From contig JALGZU010000183.1 of the NCBI GenBank assembly GCA_025774735.1, positions 1 to 6,003 of the forward strand: a stretch of 6,003 nt of DNA. The letters are read 5' to 3'. A program made the position numbers and the translations under genes. This document shows, in pieces, positions 1-5,946 of the stretch (position 1 is its first letter; every line of letters starts with the position of its first letter). A model generated the notes under the pieces. The model worked only from the letters and a program-made list of their open reading frames with translations, had not been told where the DNA came from and did not search any database. This stretch comes from a candidate division LCP-89 bacterium (GTDB lineage Bacteria > Electryoneota > B3-LCP).

Positions 1-323
1 AAAACTTCGATTTCCTCGGTTGCCTTGCCTATGCCCATCTTTCGGGCTTTAGCTGTATAGGTGTCCGGATCAACTTCAGGAAACTCGTAGGTTCCGTCTT
101 CTGCTGTATACGTCTCATAATCCGGCTGGCAGCCGCCACCACCACCGCCACCGCCGCCACCTCCTCCGCAGCCGCCATCAGATAAGGTGACATAAGCGCT
201 GTCGACGGGATTGCCTTCATCGTCGGTGACCGTGCCCATGACGACGCCCGTCTGCGCCCAGGTGAAGGTTACGCAGATGAGCGTCAGTAACAAGGCCCAC
301 ATAAAACCAGATTTGTAAGTCAT
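1..323 (-). CDS. Secreted protein with carboxypeptidase-regulatory-like domain, C-terminus cut by window edge
   Basis: The frame opens with ATG at 323, seven bases after a GGGGAG Shine-Dalgarno (331-336), and gives 107 residues before leaving the window. Residues 1-23 look like a Sec signal peptide: a Lys at 4, a hydrophobic core at about 7-20, and likely signal peptidase I cleavage at WA|Q (23/24). Cys17 is preceded by Ile, so there is no good lipobox. Residues 26-49 (GTVTDDEGNPV) and 69-107 (TAEDGTYEFPEVDPDTYT) match the pattern of the CarboxypepD_reg/Cna-B-like beta-sandwich: a GxVxDxxGxPV strand, then DGxYxFxxxxxGxY. Such domains usually sit at the N-terminus of larger exported, surface or outer-membrane proteins. 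Between these two halves lies a loop of Cys52, twelve Gly (53-64) and Cys65. The gene stands alone behind its own probable promoter. The exact function is unknown because the rest of the protein is not visible. Confidence 0.8.
   Translation of the reverse strand, partial: MTYKSGFMWALLLTLICVTFTWAQTGVVMGTVTDDEGNPVDSAYVTLSDGGCGGGGGGGGGGGGCQPDYETYTAEDGTYEFPEVDPDTYTAKARKMGIGKATEEIEV
129..176 (-). repeat. Poly-glycine tract flanked by 9-bp direct repeats
   Basis: The repeat GGCGGCTGC (Gly-Gly-Cys) occurs at 168-176 and again, in frame, at 129-137. The codons between and including the second pair of glycines give twelve consecutive Gly bounded by Cys52 and Cys65 of the secreted protein. The Gly codons mix GGA, GGT and GGC, so this is not a pure trinucleotide microsatellite. 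The repeated ends suggest growth by slippage or tandem duplication. The tract may vary in length between strains; that is inference. Confidence 0.7.
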
Positions 324-382
324 AGTTTCACTCCCCGGACTGGATAGTCCTTATCAGATATCTTTTCGGTTTAAGGAATATC

Positions 383-413
383 CAAATATACACAATTTCG
401 GTCACCAACGCAA
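383..413 (-). promoter_or_regulatory. Probable promoter of the secreted-protein gene
   Basis: Read on the minus strand, TTGCGT (413-408) and TATATT (390-385) are separated by 17 bases. The -10 box has one mismatch to TATAAT; the -35 box shares only TTG. The same -10 reads TATATTTG, which fits the TAnnTTTG element of Bacteroidetes-type promoters. AT-rich sequence lies upstream (about 414-440), and the start codon is about 60 bases downstream. The rest of the 324-470 gap holds only a short hairpin (GGACT/AGTCC, 337-350) just before the Shine-Dalgarno. Found by eye, so moderate confidence only. Confidence 0.45.
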
Positions 414-470
414 GTGAATTTTTTATTAAGAATATTTTCACAATAACTCGATCTTCAGGAGGTATAAGTA

Positions 471-494
471 AAAAGGCCGCAATCGCGGCCTTTT
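471..494 (-). terminator. Rho-independent terminator after the acyl-CoA dehydrogenase gene
   Basis: A perfect 10-bp inverted repeat, AAAAGGCCGC (471-480) and its complement (485-494), encloses a 4-base loop. Read on the minus strand, the GC-rich stem is followed by TTTTTACTT, the T tract of an intrinsic terminator. It begins 19 bases after the acyl-CoA dehydrogenase stop codon and would end the fab-rnc transcript. The stem has A and T runs on both sides, so it could in principle work in both directions, but no plus-strand gene reaches it here. Confidence 0.88.
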
Positions 495-513
495 GTCGGT
501 AGTCGATATGGGT

Positions 514-1671
514 CTACCCCTTCTGCTGCGCCTCTTTTAAGATGTTCTTGCCGATGACCACGCGCTGGATCTGGTTGGTGCCCTCGTATATCTGGGTGAT
601 CTTGGCATCGCGCATGTACTTCTCGATAGGGTAGTCCTTCATGTAGCCGTACCCGCCGAACAGCTGTACCGCATCGGTGGTCACCTGCATGGCGACGTCG
701 GAACACTTCAGTTTGGACATGGCCGAGAGCTTGGCCACGTTGCGTGCGCCGGAATCAATGGCTCGCGACGCCCGGTAAAGCAGCGAGCGGGCCGATTCGA
801 TCTCCGTCGCCATGTCGGCCAGCATCCATTGAATGCCCTGGAAATCGGCGATGGCCTGCCCGAACTGCTGCCTCTGGCGCACGTAGTCCACGGCTAGATC
901 GAAGGCTCCCTGCGCGATCCCGAGTGCCTGAGCGGCGACGCCAGGCCGGGAGCGGTCCAGCGTCTGCATGGCGGTGATAAAGCCCCGCCCCGGTTTGCCC
1001 AGTAGGTTCTCTTTCGGCACCCGGCAATCCTGAAAAACCAGCTCTCGGGTTTCTGACGCTCGGATACCGAGTTTGTCTTCCTTTTTACCGTAGGAAAACC
1101 CGGGCATGCCCTCTTCAATGATGAAAGCCGACGTGCCCATGATCCCTTTGCTCTGATCGGTCGAGGCGATCACCGTGTATACCTTCGCCACACCTGCGTT
1201 GGTGATGAAATGCTTCAAGCCGTTCAGAACGTAGTAATCTCCGTCTTCACGGGCGATGGTCTGCATATTCGAAGCGTCGGAGCCGGCAGCCGGTTCGGTC
1301 AATCCGAATCCCGCCAGGATCTCGCCGCTCGCCAATTTTGGGAGGAATTTTTTCTTCTGTTCTTCATTTCCGGAGATGATGATCGGAAAGGTTCCGAGAG
1401 CGGTCGCCGCAACAGCCAGGGAGATACCTCCGCAGGCGCGGGACAACTCTTCGGTGATCAGCACCAGATCGAGAACTCCATCGCCCGTCCCCCCGTACTC
1501 CTCTTCGATGTAGCAGCCGTAAAAACCGGCCTGTGCGAAGACCTTTACCAAATCCCAGGGGAATTCTCCCGTGCGGTCGCACTCGGCCGCGCGCGGACGC
1601 ACTTTCTCTTCGGCAATGCGCCGGGCAAAACGGCGCAGTTCTATTTGATCTTCAGTGAGGAGATCATCCAT
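514..1671 (-). CDS. Acyl-CoA dehydrogenase (short-chain/butyryl-CoA dehydrogenase type)
   Basis: This is a full-length, 385-residue FAD-dependent acyl-CoA dehydrogenase, the usual size for the family. It would oxidise an acyl-CoA to the trans-2-enoyl-CoA and pass electrons to electron-transfer flavoprotein in the cytoplasm. The helical N-terminal domain is about 1-115. The first family signature, GFGLTEPAAGSD, is at 121-132, with the flavin-contacting HFITN at 154-158. The second signature, QLFGGYGYMKDYPIEKYMRD, is at 336-355. Glu363 in IYEGTNQ is in the place of the catalytic base of medium-chain and butyryl-CoA dehydrogenases. ATG at 1671 follows GCGGAG (1678-1683) by six bases. The gene is last in the probable operon, 69 bases after rnc and just before the terminator. 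Overall similarity is to short-chain/butyryl types, but chain length or branching preference cannot be read from sequence by eye, and an isovaleryl- or glutaryl-like role is not excluded. Confidence 0.95.
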   Translation of the reverse strand: MDDLLTEDQIELRRFARRIAEEKVRPRAAECDRTGEFPWDLVKVFAQAGFYGCYIEEEYGGTGDGVLDLVLITEELSRACGGISLAVAATALGTFPIIISGNEEQKKKFLPKLASGEILAGFGLTEPAAGSDASNMQTIAREDGDYYVLNGLKHFITNAGVAKVYTVIASTDQSKGIMGTSAFIIEEGMPGFSYGKKEDKLGIRASETRELVFQDCRVPKENLLGKPGRGFITAMQTLDRSRPGVAAQALGIAQGAFDLAVDYVRQRQQFGQAIADFQGIQWMLADMATEIESARSLLYRASRAIDSGARNVAKLSAMSKLKCSDVAMQVTTDAVQLFGGYGYMKDYPIEKYMRDAKITQIYEGTNQIQRVVIGKNILKEAQQKG

Positions 1672-1740
1672 GTGAAACTCCGCTATGTTTTGCTAAATCC
1701 TATCTATTCTAACTGAACCATTGGTCTGTAATTCTATCAT

Positions 1741-2484
1741 TCAATTTGCAGCAATCTGATAATTTTTGATCCCTTCCTTCGCCGCCTGCTGCTCCGCGTC
1801 TTTTTTAGTCCGCCCGGAACCTCTGCCGAGAACCTCCCGATCCAGCCGCGCTTCGACCATGTAGCGTTTGTCATGGTCCGGGCCCGTCTCTTCGATGACG
1901 ATGTAAACGGGTGGTTCTTCTCCCCGGGCCTGGACCAGTTCCTGAAGGAGGCTTTTGTAGTTTTGGTGAGACGATTCGTCCAGAATGTCCCGGGTGTCAA
2001 TGAGTACAAACCGCCGGATGAAGCGGCGAGCTTGCTTCAACCCCCGGTCAATGTAAATGGCGCCGATGAGCGCTTCGAAGGTATCTTCGAGGATGGAATC
2101 CCTGTCCCGCCCGCCGGATCGAGCTTCATTTTCACTGAGCAGGAGAAAATCACCCAGCCGGATTTTTCGTGCCTGTTCGGCCAGGACCGGTCCGCTGACA
2201 ATGGTCGATTTCAGACTGGTCAGCGTCCCTTCAGCCCCTCTCTCCTTGGATCGGTAGAAATGATCGGAGACGACCAGGCTTAGAACAGAGTCACCCAGAA
2301 ACTCAAGCCTTTCGTTCGATTTGAGGCGCGTCTCGCCGCTGATGTCCAGGTAGGACCGATGTTTGAGAGCATTCAGCAGAAGTTCCCGATCCCGGAATCG
2401 ATAGCCTATGATGCGTTCGAACTGGCGGAGCTTTTTGTGAAAACCGGGTGGCGCTCCCGCTGCTTTACTGCGCTGCCATCTCAA
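1741..2484 (-). CDS. rnc: Ribonuclease III
   Basis: Ribonuclease III cleaves double-stranded RNA, for example in rRNA precursors and structured mRNAs, as a cytoplasmic Mg2+-dependent dimer. The 247 residues show the expected two parts. The endonuclease domain (about 17-165) carries the signature NERLEFLGD at 57-65, with metal ligands Glu58, Glu61 and Asp65, and the second acidic pair Asp134 and Glu137 in LEDTFEALIGAIY. The double-stranded-RNA-binding domain (about 174-243) ends with TKKDAEQQAA. The start is TTG at 2484: GGGAGG lies five bases upstream, and the nearby ATG (2479-2477) is out of frame. A basic N-terminal tail of about 16 residues precedes the conserved domain. The gene begins 15 bases after the fabF stop, the classical fabF-rnc linkage, so co-transcription is likely. 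No key residue is missing. Confidence 0.96.
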   Translation of the reverse strand: MRWQRSKAAGAPPGFHKKLRQFERIIGYRFRDRELLLNALKHRSYLDISGETRLKSNERLEFLGDSVLSLVVSDHFYRSKERGAEGTLTSLKSTIVSGPVLAEQARKIRLGDFLLLSENEARSGGRDRDSILEDTFEALIGAIYIDRGLKQARRFIRRFVLIDTRDILDESSHQNYKSLLQELVQARGEEPPVYIVIEETGPDHDKRYMVEARLDREVLGRGSGRTKKDAEQQAAKEGIKNYQIAAN

Positions 2485-2489
2485 ACGAG

Positions 2490-2495
2490 CCTCCC
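2490..2495 (-). promoter_or_regulatory. Shine-Dalgarno fixing the TTG start of rnc
   Basis: GGGAGG on the minus strand sits in the 15-base gap between the fabF stop (TAA, 2502-2500) and TTG at 2484, with a 5-base spacer. There is no in-frame ATG or GTG at a comparable position, so this site supports the TTG start. Confidence 0.75.
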
Positions 2496-2499
2496 GGAC

Positions 2500-3741
2500 T
2501 TACCCATCGAATGCTGTAAAGATCAGGCAGGCGTTGTGGCCCCCGAAGCCAAAGGCGTTGTTCAGAGCCGTTCGTACGGGGCGCTCTTTCGGCACGTTGG
2601 GAGTAATGTCCAGATCGCAATCTGGATCCGGGGTGTTGTAATTGATCGTCGGTGGGACAGTGTTGTGCTGAATCGCCAGAAGACAGGCGATCGATTCAAT
2701 TGATCCGGCCGCGCCCAACAGGTGTCCGGTCATGCTTTTTGTCGAACTGACGCTCAGTTTGTAGGCATGGTCTCCGAAAACGGTTTTCAGGGCTTCCGTT
2801 TCGGTTTTATCGTTGTAGGGCGTCGAGGTGCCGTGAGCGTTGACGTAATCCACCGCCTCCGGTTCGAGCCCCGCGTCCGCCAGAGCCTGGCGCATCGCTC
2901 GCACCGCTCCTTCACCGCCTGGCGCGGGTGCGGTAATGTGATGCGCATCCGCTGAAAAGCCTATTCCCTTCAGCTCTCCGAAAATCTCCGCGCCGCGCTG
3001 CTGGGCGTGTTCGAGGGTTTCGAGCACCAGCATGCCGGCGCCCTCACCCATGACGAACCCGTCCCGCTCCAGGTCAAATGGGCGGCTGGCGTGTTCGGGA
3101 TCATCATTGCGGGTGGAGATCGCCCTCATGGCATTGAATCCGCCCACGCCCATCGGGGTGATCGCCCCTTCCGATCCGCCTGCAAGAAAGGCGTCGGCAT
3201 CGCCGCACTGCAGGTGCCGCAAGGAGGCGCCGATGGCGTGGTTGCCGGTGGCACAGGCGGAGGTCGTGGCGTAGTTGGGACCGCGCAGCTGGTACTTCAT
3301 GGAGATATGTCCGGCGGCGATGTCCGAGATCATTGTGGGAATGAAGAAGGGGCTGATCCGGCGTACGCCGCCTTCGAGCGCATCCTTGACCTGCGACTCG
3401 AAGATATGGAGGCCTCCAATGCCGGAACCCACGATCACGCCGACGCGGTCGCTATCGATGGCATCCCCGGTCATTCCTGCCTGTTTGAGAGCCTGTTCGG
3501 CAGCAACCATGGCGTAATGGCAGAACGGATCCATGCGTTTCGCCTCGCGCGGGTGGAGGTACTCCTTTATGTCAAAATCCTTCACCTCGCAGGCGAACTT
3601 CGTGGCGTGTTCTGAAGCGTCGAACCGCGTGATCGGAGCCGCACCACTCTTGCCGGCTGCCAGCCCTTTCCATAAATCCGCAATAGTGTTGCCGATGGGA
3701 GATACCGCCCCCATGCCTGTAACGACGACCCGTTTTTTCAT
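2500..3741 (-). CDS. fabF: 3-oxoacyl-[acyl-carrier-protein] synthase II
   Basis: FabF condenses malonyl-ACP with a growing acyl-ACP, lengthening the chain by two carbons with release of CO2. The 413 residues equal the usual length and form a thiolase fold. The nucleophile is Cys163 in TTSACATG, the histidines are His303 in NAHGTSTP and His340 in KSMTGH, and Lys335 is also present. These positions coincide with Escherichia coli FabF numbering. The C-terminal glycine-rich NAFGFGGHN (395-403) contains the phenylalanine that gates the acyl pocket. The N-terminus [17 protein letters not shown] is typical of KAS II. ATG at 3741 follows AGGA by about seven bases. The gene lies 29 bases after acpP and 15 before rnc. 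KAS I (FabB) is less likely, given the acpP-fabF-rnc context and the match to FabF. Confidence 0.96.
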   Translation of the reverse strand: MKKRVVVTGMGAVSPIGNTIADLWKGLAAGKSGAAPITRFDASEHATKFACEVKDFDIKEYLHPREAKRMDPFCHYAMVAAEQALKQAGMTGDAIDSDRVGVIVGSGIGGLHIFESQVKDALEGGVRRISPFFIPTMISDIAAGHISMKYQLRGPNYATTSACATGNHAIGASLRHLQCGDADAFLAGGSEGAITPMGVGGFNAMRAISTRNDDPEHASRPFDLERDGFVMGEGAGMLVLETLEHAQQRGAEIFGELKGIGFSADAHHITAPAPGGEGAVRAMRQALADAGLEPEAVDYVNAHGTSTPYNDKTETEALKTVFGDHAYKLSVSSTKSMTGHLLGAAGSIESIACLLAIQHNTVPPTINYNTPDPDCDLDITPNVPKERPVRTALNNAFGFGGHNACLIFTAFDG

Positions 3742-3770
3742 GGTAATTCCTGACTAAATAGGGACTACGA

Positions 3771-4004
3771 CTATCCAATACGCTCTTTCAGGTAGTTGAT
3801 CGCATCGCCGACGTTGGTCATCTTCTCGGCATCCTCTTCGGGAATTTCGATGCCGAATTCCTTCTCAAACGCCAGGACCAACTCGACCGTCCCCAGGGAG
3901 TCCGCACCCAGGTCGTTGATAAACGATGCTGTCGGGGTTACCTCCGATACGTCGACGCCCAATTCGTTGACAATGATCTCTTTAACTTTGTCATCAAGTG
4001 CCAT
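3771..4004 (-). CDS. acpP: Acyl carrier protein
   Basis: This small acidic cytoplasmic protein carries growing acyl chains on a 4'-phosphopantetheine arm. Its 77 residues are the standard size. The attachment site is Ser36 in [11 protein letters not shown], at the start of helix [21 protein letters not shown] (50-68) covers the helix III region. One oddity is Gly38, where Escherichia coli ACP and most relatives have Asp (DSLD). ATG at 4004 has a strong GGAGG five bases upstream. A 44-base gap, longer than others in the cluster, separates it from fabD and contains overlapping inverted repeats. The normal neighbour fabG is missing on this side. Position next to fabF makes this the primary fatty acid synthesis ACP rather than a specialised carrier. 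Confidence 0.97.
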   Translation of the reverse strand: MALDDKVKEIIVNELGVDVSEVTPTASFINDLGADSLGTVELVLAFEKEFGIEIPEEDAEKMTNVGDAINYLKERIG

Positions 4005-4014
4005 AATCGCCTCC

Positions 4015-4036
4015 AGAAGTTAAGTGTTTCACTTCT
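4015..4036 (-). repeat. Overlapping inverted repeats in the acpP leader
   Basis: On the plus strand AGAAGT (4015-4020) pairs with ACTTCT (4031-4036) across 10 bases, and AAGTG (4022-4026) pairs with CACTT (4030-4034) across three. The two pairings share 4031-4034 and exclude each other. One arm ends right beside the acpP Shine-Dalgarno. Both stems are short and AT-rich, so a regulatory role is speculative. Confidence 0.3.
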
Positions 4037-4048
4037 ATTATTGACTGC

Positions 4049-4981
4049 CTATTTCAAACTACCTATCGCCTTTTCTAGTGATTCAACCGTGCCCGTTGCC
4101 GTCCCCTGGACAGTCCGGTCAATTCGTTTCAAGAGGCCGGTGAGAACCTGCCCCGGACCGATCTCCACGAACGACTGCGCCCCGTTCTGGACCATGGACT
4201 GTATCGATTGAGCCCAGAGGACCGGCGAGAGAAGCTGGTCCTTGAGCCGCTGGCGGATCTGTGCCGGATCATCAACCGGTTCCGCATCGACATTGGCGTA
4301 AACCGGGCAGCGGGGGGAATGAATTTCCGCTCCGTCCAGAGCCGCAAATAGAGACTCTTTGGCCGGTTCCATCAGTGGGGAATGGAAGGCTCCGGAAACG
4401 ACAAGTTCCTTCACCAGTTTGGCGCCGACCTCCTTCGCTAAATCCATGGCATGGTGAACTCCGGACACGCTGCCCGATATGGCCACCTGGCCGGGAGAGT
4501 TAAAATTGGCTGCTTGGACAACGCCCGCAGTGCCCGCCTGTTCGCAGAGATTCCGAACCTGTGCCTCTTCTAACCCGATAATCGCAGCCATCGTTCCCGG
4601 ATTTGCCTCGCCGGCGTGCTGCATGCCTTCGCCGCGAACCTTAACCACCCTCAGTCCCGTCTCGAAGTCCCAGGCGCCGGCAGCGAACAGGGCTGAGTAT
4701 TCCCCCAGGCTGTGCCCCGCTGTCATGGCTGGCTGAATGCCGTTTTCGGCTAAAAGTTCGGCTACAATTGCGCTGTGAACGTACAATGCGGGTTGGGTAT
4801 ATCGGGTTTGCTTTAAGGTCTCTTCGGGGCCCTCAAAGCAGATTGTCGACAGGGGGGCTCCAAGAATCTCATCCGCCTGTTGGAAGCGCGCCTTGGCCTG
4901 GGGGAAGGCTTCGAACAGGTCGCCGCCCATTCCCACGATTTGAGAAGCTTGGCCGGGACAGAGGAATGCGATCTTGGACAT
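4049..4981 (-). CDS. fabD: Malonyl-CoA:ACP transacylase
   Basis: FabD moves malonyl from CoA to the ACP arm, supplying the extender unit for FabH and FabF. From the chosen start it has 310 residues, the usual size. The N-terminus MSKIAFLCPGQ carries the oxyanion-hole glutamine (Gln11). The nucleophile is Ser91 in GHSLGE, His200 in GAFHSP completes the dyad, and Arg116 in VRGEGM is in the place of the residue that binds the malonyl carboxylate. The frame is open up to 5029, but ATG at 4981 is preferred: it follows GAGGAG by six bases and puts the conserved start at residue 1, whereas the extra 16 residues would overlap the end of fabH and look unrelated. A small change is PGQAS where PGQGS is common. 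It starts 10 bases after the fabH stop, indicating tight co-translation. Confidence 0.96.
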   Translation of the reverse strand: MSKIAFLCPGQASQIVGMGGDLFEAFPQAKARFQQADEILGAPLSTICFEGPEETLKQTRYTQPALYVHSAIVAELLAENGIQPAMTAGHSLGEYSALFAAGAWDFETGLRVVKVRGEGMQHAGEANPGTMAAIIGLEEAQVRNLCEQAGTAGVVQAANFNSPGQVAISGSVSGVHHAMDLAKEVGAKLVKELVVSGAFHSPLMEPAKESLFAALDGAEIHSPRCPVYANVDAEPVDDPAQIRQRLKDQLLSPVLWAQSIQSMVQNGAQSFVEIGPGQVLTGLLKRIDRTVQGTATGTVESLEKAIGSLK

Positions 4982-4987
4982 GTAGTT

Positions 4988-4994
4988 CTCCTCA
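4988..4994 (-). promoter_or_regulatory. fabD Shine-Dalgarno overlapping the fabH stop codon
   Basis: On the minus strand TGAGGAG combines the fabH stop TGA (4994-4992) with the fabD ribosome binding site GAGGAG (4993-4988), six bases before ATG at 4981. This arrangement decides the fabD start and suggests translational coupling of fabH to fabD. Confidence 0.75.
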
Positions 4995-5894
4995 GAATTT
5001 GACGATGGCTGAGGCCCAGGTGAATCCACCCCCGAAGACGACCATCAGGCAGGTCATCCCGGATTTCAAGCGGCCCAGCCGGCGCGCCTCGTTTAAGGCG
5101 ATCGGGATGGAAGCCGACGATGTATTTCCGTAGCGGTCGATGTTCACGTAAACCTTTTCGCGGGGGACGCCGAGACGCTTGGCGGTCGCATCAATGATAC
5201 GGATGTTAGCCTGGTGAGGGATGAAGAGGTCGATATCCTCGCCGCTCAGGTTAGCCACCTGCAACACTTTCTTCGCCGAATCGCTCATCGCCTTCACGGC
5301 ATGCAGGAACACCTCGCGTCCCTCCATTCGCAGGTACTGGTGTCCTTTATCCACGTTCTCGTGATTCATAGGAGCTGCGGTTCCGCCGCCGGCACTGCAG
5401 AGGAGGTGAGCCAGACGGCCGTCCGAACCCATGTAAGTGGAAACAATGCCGGTATCCGCATCGGACGCCGTGACTACCGCGGCTCCGGCTCCATCGCCGA
5501 AGAGGACGCAGGTGTTGCGGTCGTCCCAGTTTGTCATGTGTGTCATCATCTCAGCGCCAATCACCAGAATGTTCTTATATTTTCCCGCTGCGATCATGCC
5601 ATCGGCGACGGTAAGACCGTAGATAAAACCCGAACAGGCCGCCTGGATGTCCATCGCCGCTGCATGAAAAGCGCCCAAGTGAGCCTGGACGAAAATTGAG
5701 GTGGCGGGAAAGCACATGTCACCCGAAACAGTGGCGACCAGGATGAGATCAAGATCTATCGCTGCTATCCCGGAATCTTCCAAGGCTTCGCGGGCGGCCT
5801 CGATGCAGAAATCCGAGGTATTCTCCTCGGGCTCTTTGATGCGTCGCTCGCGTATCCCGGTCCTCTCTACGATCCACTGGTCGGCTATTATCAA
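4992..5894 (-). CDS. fabH: 3-oxoacyl-[acyl-carrier-protein] synthase III, N-terminus missing at a rearrangement junction
   Basis: FabH starts fatty acid synthesis by condensing an acyl-CoA (often acetyl-CoA) with malonyl-ACP. The visible frame gives 300 residues from a TTG at 5894. The nucleophile is Cys87 in QAACSGF, His227 is in PHQAN and Asn257 in RYGNTS, the complete KAS III triad, and the end FGGGFTWASAIVKF is typical. The first clear homology is ADQWIVERTGIRER, where the tryptophan equals Trp32 of Escherichia coli FabH but is only residue 7 here. About 28 residues, including the first beta strand (KIIGTG), are therefore absent. Upstream in frame lie unrelated residues (RRRNRLNRAFVLII) and then a stop, with no good ribosome binding site, and the other two minus-strand frames do not hold the missing part. 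A matching N-terminus occurs on the plus strand from 5946. The intact remainder argues against an old pseudogene. The TTG start is only an open-frame limit. Confidence 0.9.
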   Translation of the reverse strand: MIIADQWIVERTGIRERRIKEPEENTSDFCIEAAREALEDSGIAAIDLDLILVATVSGDMCFPATSIFVQAHLGAFHAAAMDIQAACSGFIYGLTVADGMIAAGKYKNILVIGAEMMTHMTNWDDRNTCVLFGDGAGAAVVTASDADTGIVSTYMGSDGRLAHLLCSAGGGTAAPMNHENVDKGHQYLRMEGREVFLHAVKAMSDSAKKVLQVANLSGEDIDLFIPHQANIRIIDATAKRLGVPREKVYVNIDRYGNTSSASIPIALNEARRLGRLKSGMTCLMVVFGGGFTWASAIVKF

Positions 5895-5895
5895 G
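5880..5895. other. Putative inversion or chimera junction inside fabH
   Basis: Left of about 5885 the sequence is fabH read on the minus strand. Right of it the sequence makes sense only on the plus strand, as the tail of an upstream frame and the start of fabH. FabH homology on the minus strand stops abruptly at the Ala-Asp-Gln-Trp codons (5885-5874). The exact breakpoint cannot be fixed to the base without an intact relative. Confidence 0.65.
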
Positions 5896-5946
5896 ACGAA
5901 GGCTCTGTTCAGCCGATTCCGGCGGCGTTCCTCAGGAGAAAATTAG
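5887..5946 (+). CDS. Possible C-terminal tail of the gene upstream of fabH (plsX expected)
   Basis: On the plus strand an open frame ends at TAG 5944-5946 with IIKTKALFSRFRRRSSGEN. Its stop overlaps by one base the GTG that opens the FabH-like peptide (TAGTG), as expected for a tightly coupled upstream gene. In many bacteria that neighbour is plsX (phosphate acyltransferase), but these 19 residues are too few and too basic to recognise as PlsX. Residues further left belong to the antisense of fabH and are not part of it. The call rests on context only. Confidence 0.35.
   Translation: MIKTKALFSRFRRRSSGEN
5934..5938 (+). promoter_or_regulatory. Shine-Dalgarno for the plus-strand FabH start
   Basis: AGGAG lies seven bases before GTG at 5946. 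Its ideal spacing supports translation of the plus-strand FabH-like peptide, and no comparable site precedes the minus-strand fabH frame. Confidence 0.65.

Noticed and set aside
456..463. A perfect AGGAGG Shine-Dalgarno-like string on the plus strand
   Set aside because: No start codon follows at a usable distance; the terminator hairpin begins within about ten bases.
1210..1716. A 168-codon plus-strand open frame
   Set aside because: Antisense to the intact acyl-CoA dehydrogenase; no family motif and no convincing ribosome binding site.
1672..1740. A promoter or terminator in the rnc to acyl-CoA dehydrogenase gap
   Set aside because: TAGAAT-like boxes exist but have no correctly spaced -35, and the only inverted repeat (ACCA/TGGT) is too small for a terminator.
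3007..3615. A 202-codon plus-strand open frame
   Set aside because: It lies wholly antisense to fabF, which has full catalytic motifs, and its product is low-information with no recognisable domain. Long antisense frames are expected in GC-rich coding DNA.
4982..5029. A 16-residue N-terminal extension of fabD
   Set aside because: The frame is open, but the extension overlaps the fabH end, lacks family similarity, and the ribosome binding site and conserved start favour the internal ATG at 4981.
5214..5699. A 161-codon plus-strand open frame
   Set aside because: Antisense to fabH, whose reading frame carries the Cys-His-Asn triad; no recognisable product.
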